NCBI GenBank assembly: GCA_947095535.1
Contig: OX352774.1
Location: 31,326,496-31,390,495, forward strand
Origin: Poecilobothrus nobilitatus
Lineage: Eukaryota; Arthropoda; Insecta; Diptera; Dolichopodidae
Reading direction: 5' to 3'
DNA: 64,000 nt
Shown here: positions 25,166 through 36,850 of the stretch, one piece after another
Layout: each line of letters starts with the position of its first letter
How positions within the stretch are numbered: position 1 is the stretch's first letter
Position numbers and translations under genes: made by a program
The notes under the pieces: generated by a model
Database searches by the model: none
What the model was told of the DNA's origin: nothing
What the model saw: the letters and a program-made list of their open reading frames with translations, nothing else

Positions 25166-25784
25166 ATTGTCATTTTATATTATCATATACGACTTATACG
25201 ACATATACGACTATAATACGACTAGAGATTGAATTTCTTTATCTATGAAAACTCTAAAATCAACTCAACTGTCCACAAAGTATCCTCAACTGTAGGTACT
25301 CAGTTATTTACCTTTTACATCTTTTACTGATTTTCACTTAGTGCCTATCTTATGTGCACTAAAGTTACTATAACTTTTCTAAATAATTTATTATTTGAAT
25401 AAGCTTAGGATTTTATACACTTTGATTTTAATTCTTTTTTCTATTTAATTATTTATCTACTTATAACAAAGAAACGATTATAAAACTTTAATAGTAATGT
25501 GTGCTTGTTTTAAAAGGATTAAAACAGTTTGATTATATCGCATGACATTTTAAAAAAGCATTGTATCGTTAACTTTTATAGTAAGGGCTTATAAACGCGC
25601 TCAGTGCTCAAAGAGGGCAAATAAAAGTTGTAGAATTCGCCAAAATGATTACATTTATATATTTATTTTACATTATATCCCACATGAGGGCATATAATTA
25701 TTGAAATTTGCAGGCAACTTATAAAGGGCTTAAAGCGCTTCTTTGAAGCCAAAAAATCCCAATAACAGATTTTTCTTAATGTTT
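25166..25784. other. AT-rich DNA
   Basis: No gene was recognised. Some boxes near 25590-25750 ('gagggcaaataaaag', 'aaagggcttaaagcgc') are more GC-rich and may belong to the piggyBac-like remnant that follows. Confidence 0.4.
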
Positions 25785-25833
25785 GCACACTAAACTCTAT
25801 CATACTTTTACCAAAAGTTTCTAGTTGCTAGGA

Positions 25834-26111
25834 GTAATTCATCTTTTTATACAAAGTGGTTTCACGCATTTGTTACAAGAAACTATATATATAGTTTCAA
25901 AACCCGTGAATCACTTCAAGGCGTATGTCCATTTGAAAAAAGAATCGATCAGTCGCAGCATATGCCAACTTATACAACATCAAGAAGATGTGCACATTGT
26001 AGTACCACTATGCAACCGCACCGCACAAAATGGTCGTGCAGAATATGTAATGTTGGGTTGTGCTTATCAACAAATAAAAATTGTTTTATAAGCTTTCAGA
26101 ATGAAAAATAA
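25834..26111 (+). pseudogene. piggyBac-type transposase, C-terminal remnant
   Basis: In the frame that includes codons at 25986 and ends at the stop 26109-26111, the translation has the motif RRCAHC, then HRTKWSCRIC, then VGLCLSTNKNCF. That gives two CxxC pairs, a further C and a final NCF. This spacing matches the cysteine-rich domain that closes piggyBac-family transposases and contacts the terminal DNA. The upstream part (from about 25900) reads KTRESLQGVCPFEKR, consistent with the linker. The catalytic DDD region (most of about 550-600 residues) is absent. A longer ATG-initiated frame at 25825-26091 is offset by one phase and is not the meaningful one. A TTAA lies near each side (about 25729 and 26252), which is suggestive only. 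Confidence 0.65.
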
Positions 26112-28139
26112 AAAGATTTTTGATTAAAAATTTTATATAATGTGTTTCAATTTCATAAATTTTTTTATAAAATTATTAATTTCCAAAAATTTTAATTTAA
26201 AATTACAACAGTAGGAAAAATTTGGAAAAATAATTTTGTACCCGCAAAGCGTTAAATGACAAACACTTTATCTTTATTTATATCTTCTGGGTGTATCAAT
26301 ACGAGTGGTCTTCGATCTCCTTTATAATATTCCCGAAACATTATCGGTTTACTGCTGCTGCTTCCTAGATTTGACCACCTACTACTATTTAATTCTTCAA
26401 TCACTTTCGATGATATTAATCTATTTGTTTCTGAATGTGTGTACCTATTATTCTACCCTCAAAGATTGAATTTTTGTATTCGATTTCTATAAAAATTCAG
26501 ACATTACATGATCCGCCGCTTTTTTTCCTTTAACTTTTTGTAAATAATTTTAAGTTTTATTTTCTGAAGGTCTTGTTAGACTAAAAATTGGTTTCTCAAA
26601 AATTATTAGCTGAATTTTTTCTTCTATATTTAGCCTTACCAACGTTTTATATACATCAATTTTTACTTTGTAAACATTCTTAAATTATTGAAATTCCTTC
26701 AAAAAAAAAAAATGGCGGAAATAAAAATCTTAAAAATTTAGATGTTACACAAACACCGTTTTTGATGTTTTTTAAAATCGTTAAATCGCAATATTAGGAT
26801 TTTTGTGGTAATTACAATTTTTTAAGCATCACTCCATCCCAGTTCATTTTAAAATTTGTCTCCATTTTTCACTCCATATAATTTTCCTTTCTTATAGCAC
26901 AGAAATGGTTAATAATATGTTGTAGTTTTTATGCGAAAAAAAAAAAATGTTAAACTACAATCTTTCGAAAATGACTGCAGATAATAATTAATTATTTTTC
27001 GAAACAATTAGACAAAACTAAACAAATAAAAATTTTAAATTTGAAAATTCAATTAGCGGCATAATTATTCACGTCAAATATTATTAATGGATTTTAATAA
27101 TTTGTAAATTAATCTAGTAGAAATTTAAAAAAAAAAATTATTTAAAGCATTTATTTACTTGTTAATTTGTTTTTTTATTATCATTTTTTATTTTTTTTTT
27201 TGGAATTTAAAAAAAATATTCAAATTATTTTAAAAAAAAAAGTTCAAAAAAAAATATTCCGAAATAAGTGCGAAATTATGTTGGATTTATACCTACTAAA
27301 GTAAAAAACAAAAAAAAAAATGTCTGAAAATATTTTTTATCACTTCCAGTTGAATAAATATGTCATATTATTTCTATAAATATTAAATTATTTAAATTTT
27401 TAGTAAAATTTTTTTATAAAAAAATAAAAAAAAAACAAATTTTTTTTAAACTGAAATATAGCTATATGTAAACAAATTAATTAAAGCATTGATTTAAAGT
27501 TTGCGGCGAATTCGTTCCAAATAATTGAAAAATGTTAATTTAGAATACAATAATGAACACTTCTATAAATAGACCCAAAACATTTAAAATTTTAATACTT
27601 ATTTTGACAAATTTTCAAAAGAATTCCAAATATAGTATTGATTTTTTTTTTTTTTTTTTTTTATTTTGTTAATTATTTTAGTAAATCACGTTCAAGGTTC
27701 TTTACGTATATTCCCATTAAATACGCATTAACATATTATTATTATATAAAAAAAAAAAAAAAGTTTAATATCTAAATACCTAACAAGGTTTATTTGTAAT
27801 AGATTTTAAATAATTTTAGTATATACTTATATACATATATATAGATTTTAAATTTTCCGATAAATAATTAGATACTAGGTTTAAATTAAAAATGTCATCA
27901 ATATTCATTTGATTATTGACGGAAGTTGGATTTTTTTTTTTTTTTATATCGAATTCAGTACTTGATAGCTCAGTAGAACTTGATAGCTCATTTTTGTAAT
28001 AAAATATTCTTTAAAGCATTTTTAGATATTACGTGATATACAAATCTTTTGAGAAGACTATGCTAAACTTATTGCATAATAGAATCAATTGATATTCACC
28101 ATAATTTTATTTCCCATAAAAATTAAAACAATCCTACGT
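26112..28139. other. AT-rich DNA, homopolymer-rich from about 26.9 kb
   Basis: No recognised gene. 26252-26452 (minus strand) holds an unusual uninterrupted frame listed separately. From about 26930 to 27960 the DNA is dominated by A and T runs, including T20 at 27643-27662. 'acttgatagctca' is duplicated at about 27960 and 27978. Confidence 0.5.
26252..26452 (-). other. Unexplained 66-codon open stretch
   Basis: Between a TAG (26453-26455 read on the minus strand) and a TAA (26252-26254) the minus strand is open for 66 codons, and its composition differs from the neighbouring A/T runs. The residues include SSKVIEELNSSRWSNLG and FREYYKGDRRPLVLIHPED, with many charged residues and few of the F/K/N/I runs that AT-rich noise produces. 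There is no early ATG. 'cacacattcag' at its 5' side could be a splice acceptor. It may be an exon or a transposon remnant. I recognise no family. Confidence 0.25.
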
Positions 28140-29250
28140 AATGCCAAGTTTGGAAATTACTAAGAACTTTAAAGTCAAGATTCCATCAAGAAGGGAATGG
28201 AAACAGAAAAACCACTAGGGAGAAATTGACACCGCACTCTTCACTGATGGTTCAAAGATGGAGTGTGGTGTTGGTGCGGGTGTCTATTCGAAATCACTAA
28301 AAATAGAACATGCTTTCCGTCTGCCAGATAAAGCGAGTGTATTTCAAGCTGAAATGTTAGGAATCTTGAAAGCATGCCAAATACTAGGGAACAATTCTTC
28401 TCTGGGAGGAAGCATTGCAATTGTTACGGACAGCCAAGCAGCAATTGCGGCTCTCAACTCTGCAATAATAACATCTAAGCTCGTCAGAAAATGCTTTGAC
28501 GAGCTTAAGAATGTAAGTAATCAATTCAATGTTACATTACTGTGGGTTCCGGGACATAGGAACATCGCAGGAAATGAACATGCTGATGAGTTAGCAAGGA
28601 GAGGTTCCAGCCTAAATGCTTCACTGGCGGAACAGGTAGAGCCCCCGCTAAACAGCGTTAAGAGAGATATCTTCCTCCACTTTTTGTTCTTAGCAAATAG
28701 AAGTTGGAACGAACTAACCACATGTTGTACGGCCAGGAAAGTCTGGCCATCGTATAATAAAAAAAAGAACCGAAAATCTATTGAAGCTATCCCAACGGAA
28801 CATAGCCAGAACAATAGGTGTGTTCACGGGCCACTGGCCAATTGGTGAACATGCGGCCACAATAGGTATCCCATTCAATTCATCCTGTCGCAGCTGTGGT
28901 GAACAGAATGAGAAAGAATCCATTACACACTTCACCTGTAAGTGCCCAGCGCTGGCGAGGGCCAGAATAGCAATTCTGGGTGGCCATCAATTCAACCATC
29001 TTAGTGATCTAGCGGTTAAGCAACCTGCAGAAATGGTAACGTTTCTTAACGCAACGAAATGGATCTAAAATTAAACTAATATAGCTATATTATAAGACTT
29101 GTGGTCACGGAAGTGGTAGCAAAACGGTGCTAACGCGCTAATTGGGGTCACTGCCAGGAGCGGCGGTGGCCAGCCACTCACACCAACCATACCTAATCCT
29201 GTTATAATATTGAAATGGATGATATAGATGATTATATATCTAGCCTAACA
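28140..29250 (+). mobile_element. 5'-truncated LINE with RNase H domain and 3' UTR
   Basis: Coding similarity starts abruptly at about 28140, runs through an RNase H domain and a C-terminal cysteine motif to a stop at about 29068, and continues into a GC-richer 3' UTR (29100-29200). The end near 29240 carries 'gatgatatagatgatta' repeats rather than a long poly(A). A carboxy-terminal RNase H is characteristic of non-LTR clades such as I, LOA and R1. The reverse transcriptase half is missing, typical of incomplete reverse transcription. Exact ends and target-site duplication are not resolved. Confidence 0.8.
28219..29068 (+). pseudogene. LINE ORF2 C-terminus: RNase H plus CCHC-like tail, frameshifted
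   Basis: RNase H removes the RNA strand of RNA:DNA hybrids during LINE reverse transcription. The catalytic set is visible: Asp in FTDGSK (codon 28246), Glu in FQAEM (28351), Asp in VTDSQA (28429), the His of WVPGHRN (28555) and Asp in NEHADELA (28585). After about residue 165 the frame breaks. The continuation is one phase over, from about 28760 to 29068, with TGHWPIGEH, then CRSCG and HFTCKCPAL, a C2HC-like motif common after RNase H in such LINEs. An in-frame TAG at 28216-28218 separates it from an upstream remnant (28140-28215). The stop and frameshift make it non-functional although the active-site residues survive. Confidence 0.85.
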
Positions 29251-30837
29251 TAACATCCAAACCAATTTTAGAACCCAAAATTCTAGTCCGTTTATATTTT
29301 ATTAAACATATATATAGTTAGTAAATTGATTAATAAAAGACTTGTAACCTTAATAGATCTAGTGAGAATTTTAAATACAATCATCAACTAAATATAAAAA
29401 TTTTTTGAAGAAAAATATACATATAACAAAAATAAACCCGACAATTATTTCAGAAAAGAAATTCAATAAATATATTGAACTTCTGTTATTGTACCTATAA
29501 ATTGGTGACACAAACGGAGTCTTAATGAGATATCGTCATTTGAAATTAACTATTAATACAAAATTCAAATTATTATAAATATTTATTCTATTGTTTAGAG
29601 TATAAATTCAATTTACAGGAACAAAGGTCTTGAGATGTTCTATCAAACAATATATTGAACTCCATTATTGTATATAATTCTCAAGACATTAAAATATTTC
29701 TACTGCAGTAATAAATTCTAAATTTTCTATTTAACAAACATTTAGAATTTGCAGTAACCAATGCAAAAAATTCGTTAAATTAAGAGAATATCAAACGCTT
29801 CACATTTGATACAAAATGAATTTTATAAAATATAACCCTTAGGAATATGTCGATAGGTACAATAAGGGACTGCAAATGCACATTTAGATCAGTTTATGCC
29901 CATTGTAGTACTTTGGTTGCCTCATTAAACATTATCATTTTTTGCTCTCATTAAACATCATCATTTTTTGGCCCAATTGATTGGGAGCTTATTACGCTAT
30001 AAATCGATTAAGTCTCTCTTCAAAAAACCGTAAAGGTTATTTAGGAACAATTTCAGGAGAACAAACGAACAAAAACCGGGAATTCATACAAAAGTTGAAA
30101 GATTGACTCCTGGTTCACTCCTGCTTTGCTGCATCAAATTTTTTCCTCATATGAAGAAAATTCTAAGTTTCTGGGATGTGTGCCATTCCACGAGTGTCCC
30201 GTTAATGATAAGAGTCTAGTTAATCGTTATATCGTAAAATATAACACTTACAAAAACTAATTTTTAAAATCAAATTGAAACCAAATCTAATTAACAAAAA
30301 ATATATGTATATGGTTTGAAGTCACCCAACCGACCGTACTGAATAACGCTTTAAAAAAAATTGAAAACTTAAACTAATTTAAGTACTTTTCACTTGAATT
30401 ACAAAATATACTAATTAGTAGTTTAATAATAAAGAAACATAAATTGATTACTAACATTGTAATTTTGACGACTACTAATATTTCTAACGAGAATATAAAA
30501 AGATCATTTTTGGCATGCCTCCAAAATTAATAAATACTTCAATATTTCAATATAATTAATTACAATTCAAATAAATGGATCATTGAATCGCACTTTTAAA
30601 ATGTGAGAAAACTTTTAATATAGTCAACAATAATAGTTATTTTTATTATTTTTTTTTTTATTTTTAAATATATCAGTGATTTTGTTGTAATTTAAAAATG
30701 GATTAATTCATAAAAATAATTTGATTATTTTGTAGAAAACTGAAATAATGTCATTTGAACTAGAACTGCAAAAAGTTAAATTGAGTTCAAAAAATGTGTT
30801 TCCGAGTTTCCGAGTTAGCCGAGTTTTAAATAACCAA
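29251..30837. other. AT-rich DNA without recognised genes
   Basis: No gene. A near-duplicate 'cattaaacattatcattttt' / 'cattaaacatcatcattttt' occurs at about 29927 and 29950, in a patch (29860-30190) of more balanced composition that I could not assign. Confidence 0.5.
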
Positions 30838-31310
30838 CTTGTAGATGTAAATTATACAGATACCCACATATTTGCCTACTCTTAAACAGGTTATGAAGAA
30901 TAAGTTACAAGATCTAGAAAACAATACCTTAGTGTCTGACTTGAAATTAGTTTCAACAAAATCAAAACGATGAGAATTAACAACATCACCACAACACACT
31001 TGCAGATAAATTGCCAACAAATCGAATCGTAAAAACTTTCGATTAAATGCACTGTAAAATATCTATAAACGGAGGAGCACAAGATCAATTCGACAAAAAA
31101 ATTAACAAAGCTTTCACATTTGAACGATCGAAACCTATATAGAGAAACTCGGAACTTTAAAGAAACACGAAATTAAGAATATACCGATCATTTACTAAAA
31201 CAATTCTACTGTATGGCAGTGAAATTTTGACTAATCTCAAACACCACAAACTAAATGTTCCATGTGTTTAACAAAAACTTTCTTGGAGTTCTTTAAATTC
31301 ATTTTGGCAG
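30838..31310 (+). pseudogene. Decayed non-LTR reverse transcriptase fragment
   Basis: Across shifting frames the plus strand shows the order expected after the reverse transcriptase active site. First comes a degenerate YADD-like box, YTDT followed by HIFAYS, near 30850. Then ISFNKIKTMRIN (about 30945), then INGGAQDQFDKKINKA (about 31066-31115), then TKLRIYRSFTKTILLYGSEI (about 31165-31230). The motif series 'KTK.MRIN', 'GGA..D...RINKA', 'TK.RI....K..LLYGSE' is known from LINE reverse transcriptases (RTE/CR1-like groups). Several stops and frameshifts are present and the catalytic Asp pair is damaged. Short minus-strand frames at 30826-31088 are shadows. The clade is not certain. Confidence 0.65.
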
Positions 31311-33560
31311 TGAGTAATTAATAATGCAAAAAGTAGTTTTGAAAATAATTAGAGTAACGCCAATAAATAAACAAATAATGAAAAAAAAAAATTAATATGA
31401 ATAACTGTACGCAGACTTATAAAATCACATATGAGTAATGATCAGTAAATACAAAGACCGTCTCTATTAGATATCTCAAACCTCAGAGAACGTGCGGCCA
31501 TTTAAGCAACTTTTGGGGCAGAACAACACTTCTGAAATTAACCGACAAAAAGATTAGCCATTTAGAAGTGGAAAAGAAACAGCATGAAAGGCGCACTTTC
31601 AATATTATTATACTCAACAAACGAGAAAAAGCAAGCGTCAGAAAAACTTTCCAATAACTTACAATATTCAGATAGTTGTCTCATTCGGAGCTATATAGTT
31701 GGTATAGATAAGCCAGAACTATTATAGTTAAATGTTTCACAAAAACAAATTGTATAAAGTTTGTATTTTCCCAAAATTTTATTCGAAAATCTTATCATAA
31801 GAAAAACCGATCTATCATATTATATTATTGAATATAAATATCTCAGATATAAAAATAAAAAAAAAAGTTTTTACATATTATAAACATACAATACCGTATG
31901 TTCGCACTTCCTGCGAAGGCGTAGCTTTCAAGTTTAGTTTACTGGCTGCTTAATTTGGATTCTTAAATCTTAATTCACCTAATAAAAGTAGAAACAATTT
32001 ATTTTATTTACAACCACACTTACCAAATCCAATTAGACATCTTGTTGTTTGCGAATTGTGTTTACTTGGATTGGAATAAATTTAAATTTGACAGACAAAC
32101 TTTAAAGTAAAGCTAGCAACAATAAATAGAAAAATAATCAAAATATCGTAATACATTTTTTCGCCACTTGGAAGTTTTATGGCGCTTGTAATTTAAAATA
32201 TATTTATAAATTATAACTACAACTATACATACATTTGCCTTTTTTGTAGCTTTATTAGAAACTCATAGTCTTGAAACATAAAATTTAGAATGTTCAAGAA
32301 TCAAGTTTTATCCGTGCTCAATGCTGTACTTTTTACGTTTGAATTCATATTTTAATTTTGAGGATTCAAGTTTTGGCAAACATCATGTACAGTCGTACAA
32401 TAAAATATAAGTAATAACAAAAAAAAATAGCGTGTTTCAATTTAAAAAAAAAAAATTACTTTTACAAACACCATGTCTGTAACTTTGTAATAGAAATGAA
32501 ATAAAATAAATACCACATAATAAGATCATCAAATGTCACTGTTTAATTCGTAAATGAGAGACAAATTTTAATATTCAACTTTAGCTTTTCTTTCTTTTTT
32601 TTTTTTTTTAAATAAAATGCTATCCATATGATTCATATAATTTTTATTAGAATTTAAAAATGAATTACTTAATTTATATAAAAAAATTTAAAAAAAAATT
32701 ACTTAACAGATCACTATAAAAATATTATTACAAGTATTATTTATCTATATGAGTACTTACATTGTTCGAACGCTTTTATTTAAAACTAGAGAACCTTCAA
32801 AAAGTGCTTAAAAACAACAAAATTATCGTTATATTACTATAAAATTTAATTTTTTTTTTTTTATTTTGGTTTTTGAATTGTGACTCAACACCTCTGCTTT
32901 ATATACTTACATATGTACGTATACGTACGTGATAGGTTCATTTATAAAATTATGGAATGTTTTTTTTTTTTATTTTGTAACACCATGACTTGACATTTAT
33001 TACAAATAAACTTTACTTAATATGAGCATTACTTTTGTTACTTTTTGTTTTAAAAAAAAAAAATTTACTCTTATAACCAAAAAAGACTAACTTATTTAGG
33101 TTCATTGATTATCTAAATCGTTTTTAGAACACAATAACGTTCATTGTTCTTAATATGAATATCTTTACAAATCGTTATTTACTGTATAATATACGTATTA
33201 AGTTACACGGTGATAATTACAGATGTTTTTTTTTTGTTCACTTTAAATGGTAGCCATGCAAAATGCAAAAAATAAATTTTAAAAATGTACTATGCATTTT
33301 AAACTAATATTTTTTATTTTATATTTTTAGATAAATGAAATAATGATTTTTTTAAGGAAATAAAAAAAAAAATTATCAGTTTTTTAAAATAAAACCATGA
33401 AGCTTAAGCTTGTTTATGAAAAATTAGAACTTCTTAAGAAATCCCATTGTAAGGTATGAGCCTAAATCATAATATCTTAAAAGAGACTAACATTTAGACT
33501 TTTCTTTTTTAGAGAAAAATTTTAATTTCATTATATAAGTCGATGATTAACTAACTATGT
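31311..33560. other. AT-rich DNA; homopolymer-rich in its second half
   Basis: No gene. 31440-31650 has balanced composition and may be the continuing 3' end of the LINE remnant, but I see no diagnostic motif. 32400-33060 is rich in A and T runs and contains an 'acatatgtacgtatacgt' patch near 32910. Confidence 0.5.
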
Positions 33561-34147
33561 AAAGGGAGGTGGGAATCTTCCAATGACACCAAGAATTCTA
33601 CCTTGGGAGTAGTAGAGAGTAGGGATGATAGGAAGAATTGGAAGTGGCTATAAGAGAACTATAAGAGAAAACAATGATTCCGCCCATTATTATTACTATT
33701 TGGCTAACAGTGACTACAGCCATCAACAGTTACAACAAGCAGTAGTATTTCATTATCCTACATGAGGTAATTAATTGAAGGCAACACCACTGTCACTGTA
33801 GCAACTATTATTATTCGTATTGGTGGTCTTTATTAATATTATTATTATTTACTACAGAGTCAGGGTCATCAGTGGATTACAACGTGCAGTATCATATAAC
33901 ACCTTCCTGCATAATAACTGCACTGTAGCAGCTATTATTATTATCGTTCTTATTAATATTATCATTATTATTATTGTCATAATTATTATTACATTATTAA
34001 TTATAAGATGTAGGTACATTTTTACGATATAAACTTTGCAACATATGTCATATGTCATGTCATATAAACTTTTTATATAACATGACCGAGGTTTGAACCC
34101 TAACCTTCTAATTGAAAGACTGGAAATCACTACACCATGAGTCAGAT
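33561..34147 (-). mobile_element. Long tRNA-headed SINE, body type 1, second copy
   Basis: Read on the minus strand, the head (34147 to 34081) has 'catggtgtagtgatttcc' and a good B box, 'agggttcaaacctc'. An expanded (ATT/AAT)n region follows (33820-34005 on the plus strand). Then comes a body with 'gttgtaactgttgatggc' and 'accaaggtagaattcttgg', and an end complementary to 'aaagggaggtgggaat' at 33561. Its order matches 6886-7372. Isoleucine-rich open frames at 33820-34032 and 33852-34160 are produced by the ATT repeat and are not genes. Confidence 0.6.
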
Positions 34148-34164
34148 ATTTATTATTCACTGGT

Positions 34165-34260
34165 TCATGGTGGTTAAGTTACCTAATGACAATTATAGCG
34201 ATTAAGTTGCCCGTATTTCAATAGAAAGATCTGAGCTCATATTCTGGTGTCGAAATGACA
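34165..34260 (+). mobile_element. Degenerate tRNA-like head
   Basis: 'tatagcgattaagttgcccg' followed by 'atttcaatagaaagatctga' is a decayed version of the tRNA-like head seen at 6886, 10969, 34081 and 58436. It lies just beyond the previous SINE but in the opposite orientation. No body was recognised. Confidence 0.4.
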
Positions 34261-36850
34261 TTAAAAGTCACGATAAGGAAGCACGTCACAAAGAAAAAAA
34301 TCAAACCAGAATCGAAATATAATTAAATTATTTAAAATTCAGATCGAAACTATATATTTACTTTCAACGGAAAATAAATATTTATATTATAAGAATAAAG
34401 AAAATATATATTTAAACAAAGAATTAAACCTATTCGGTTATACGATATTCAGTAATAAGGCTGTGCCAAACAAACAAATATTCAGATCATCCAAATTTTC
34501 TAAAATAAAATTTTACGTAACATTATATAGAACTCCTTGCTACTTACAATATTGCCATTTGCTTAGGAATATAGAGATTCCTAGTATGAACGAAAAAATA
34601 AAAAACATGCACTAAAATAGCATTGAAACATCAAAACTCCTACACTATAAAAATGCCAATTATAGAACGCTTAAAAGATCTAAGCTACTAAATTTAAGCA
34701 ATAAACGCATATCACATTGACGGAAGTTTGCAACTCGAGTACATTTATAAGGCTTAGGGCAAAATTAATATTTACTATTTAGTATTGGTTAGTTGTAATT
34801 TTTGAAGATAGAAGATGGGGCAGATGATGTTGCATTCAGTGTCTTTCACCGATACTGACAATCCTTACTCAAAGAAAAAAACATTCTGATCCGATAAATT
34901 CAAATAGTTTAAATACCCTAATATAAAATATATAATATTAGTGTTTCATAATTTTGTACATTAGATTTACGGCGTAATCTATAATAAAACTAAAGCATAG
35001 TCTTATATAAAAAACAAAAAATACTTTGTAGAAACTTCATACTCTTGCAGATAAGGAGCATATCTAAGGAGCATAGGAGTAAAAACGAAACGCTTCCTAG
35101 AAAGCTAATTTTAACATACTAAAAAACAAACAAAAAGCCTTGTTAGATCTTCCTCAGGCGATAATAAAATAATTTTGGAAAGATTCAATACACAGGTTAA
35201 AAAAATATATGAAATTAATGAAATGTCTATTACTATCCGACATCATCGCATTATATTAATTGACATACTATACATAACCTTTGTTATATGGTTATTGTAA
35301 TCCTCAAAAAAATTATTTATCGCACTTATAATATGACAAGTTCAAAATAGACCAAGAATTAAATAACATTAAATTGTATATTCATCAAGTCATCCAACAA
35401 ATTACCAATCTTGTAAAACTTAAATTATTTCACAATAACAAGTATATATTTTGGAAAAGACATTTTAAATAATAAAAAAAAATAAAAATAAAACACAGCA
35501 TAGAAATTAAAAATGCAAATAATCGTGAATAATGCCTTTAAACTACAAAATTTAATATCGTATTTTCTTAAATTAATGACACGGTTTTATATTTTTACTT
35601 AGGCGTATTATGCATTTTTTTTTGTTGTACATCTGAAGATGAAATAAAAAATTTTAGCAATTAAACTTTATACTTAATATATTTTTTTTTATTCATACAA
35701 AAGAACTTTATATTTTATATTTTTTTATTTTTATTTTAAAGTTACAGAATGAAACCTGAGTAAATTTTAAATTAATATTATAGGCATTTCTCACGGGAAT
35801 ATATTCTGGTATAATAAAGTTAAAGTTCATTCTATAAAATATAAAACAAAACAAAGGGAAAATTTATTTTTTGTTTGATTAAATATTGCTAATAATTAAT
35901 GATGTGTAATAGAAAGATTTTAATTTTTTAAAGTGTTGTTTTTCGGTATAACGGTTAAATCCCTATTTTGATTACGAAGCATTACTTAATTAAGTATATA
36001 CGAAGTTATTAAGCTTTTAAATAAATAAGAAAACAAAAACTGTTGTTTTTTCAAATAACGGTTAAATCCCTGTATTGATTAAGAAGTATAGCTTAAAATT
36101 ATATTATTCCCTGCACCGCCAGTACTATTGTAAGAGTCGACCAAAACCAGTTTAAATCAAAAACTTGAAATTGAAAAACTTGAAATCTTCGAAAAATTGA
36201 TCATCTGTTAATAATTTCTATGGGAATTAAAAAAAAACAGTTAGAATTAGGAATAGCATATAGGCAACTTCACTTAATTAGGTAGACTGAATATGATGAC
36301 AGAACGTCAAAGACTTCTAAAATTAAGTTTAAATAAAACATACTTAGATTAATTACCTAAAGGCCAGTTAAAAGAAGTTGTTAAAAAATGTTTCCCATAC
36401 AAAAAAAAAACTGTTTTGCTAATCTTTTTTATAGGTGAAAGTTAAAATATTTAATGTTTTGATTCTTGATTAAAACTAGACTTTGTAAAAAAAAATTACG
36501 AAATTTTCAAATAGGTTCTAATTGGAAATACATAGCGTATATAGATATTATCTGTCGTACCTCAAGTAGTCATTGATAAAACGAGTTATACGCGTAATTT
36601 CATATGACTTTGTACTCCTTATGTTGTCATATAATGTTATATGACTTTGTAATCCTTATGTTACATAACATATATATAGACAAATGACAAATTTCTGTAC
36701 AAATTTATTTACATTATTTTCTGAAAAGAAAATAATGTAAATAAATAATAAATTTTATTATTTAATTTATATTAAAAAATATTGAAAATATTGAAAATAT
36801 TTTTTTAACCAAAATATTTAAAATAATTTCACTTTACACTTTTAACTGCA
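34261..36850. other. AT-rich DNA without recognised genes
   Basis: No gene. 'ggagcatatctaaggagcat' near 35057 resembles the end of SINE body type 2. A near-duplicate 'tatgactttgtactccttat' / 'tatgactttgtaatccttat' lies at about 36602 and 36641, and the hairpin at 36703-36746 is listed separately. Confidence 0.5.
36703..36746. repeat. Perfect 20-bp hairpin with GAAA loop
   Basis: 36703-36722 and 36727-36746 are exact reverse complements ('atttatttacattattttct' and inverse) around a four-base gaaa loop. As RNA the loop would be a GNRA tetraloop. It could be a cruciform-forming site, a transcription-linked structure or a fossil inverted repeat. Confidence 0.8.

Noticed and set aside
25825..26091. 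88-residue ATG frame as a gene
   Set aside because: The adjacent phase carries the piggyBac-type cysteine motif; this frame is its shadow.
28521..28935. Minus-strand frames opposite the RNase H region
   Set aside because: They are shadows of the plus-strand LINE coding sequence.
33852..34160. 102-residue minus-strand open frame rich in isoleucine
   Set aside because: It is produced by the ATT repeat inside a tRNA-headed SINE.
36703..36746. microRNA precursor
   Set aside because: The loop of four bases and perfect 20-bp stem are too short for a normal precursor.
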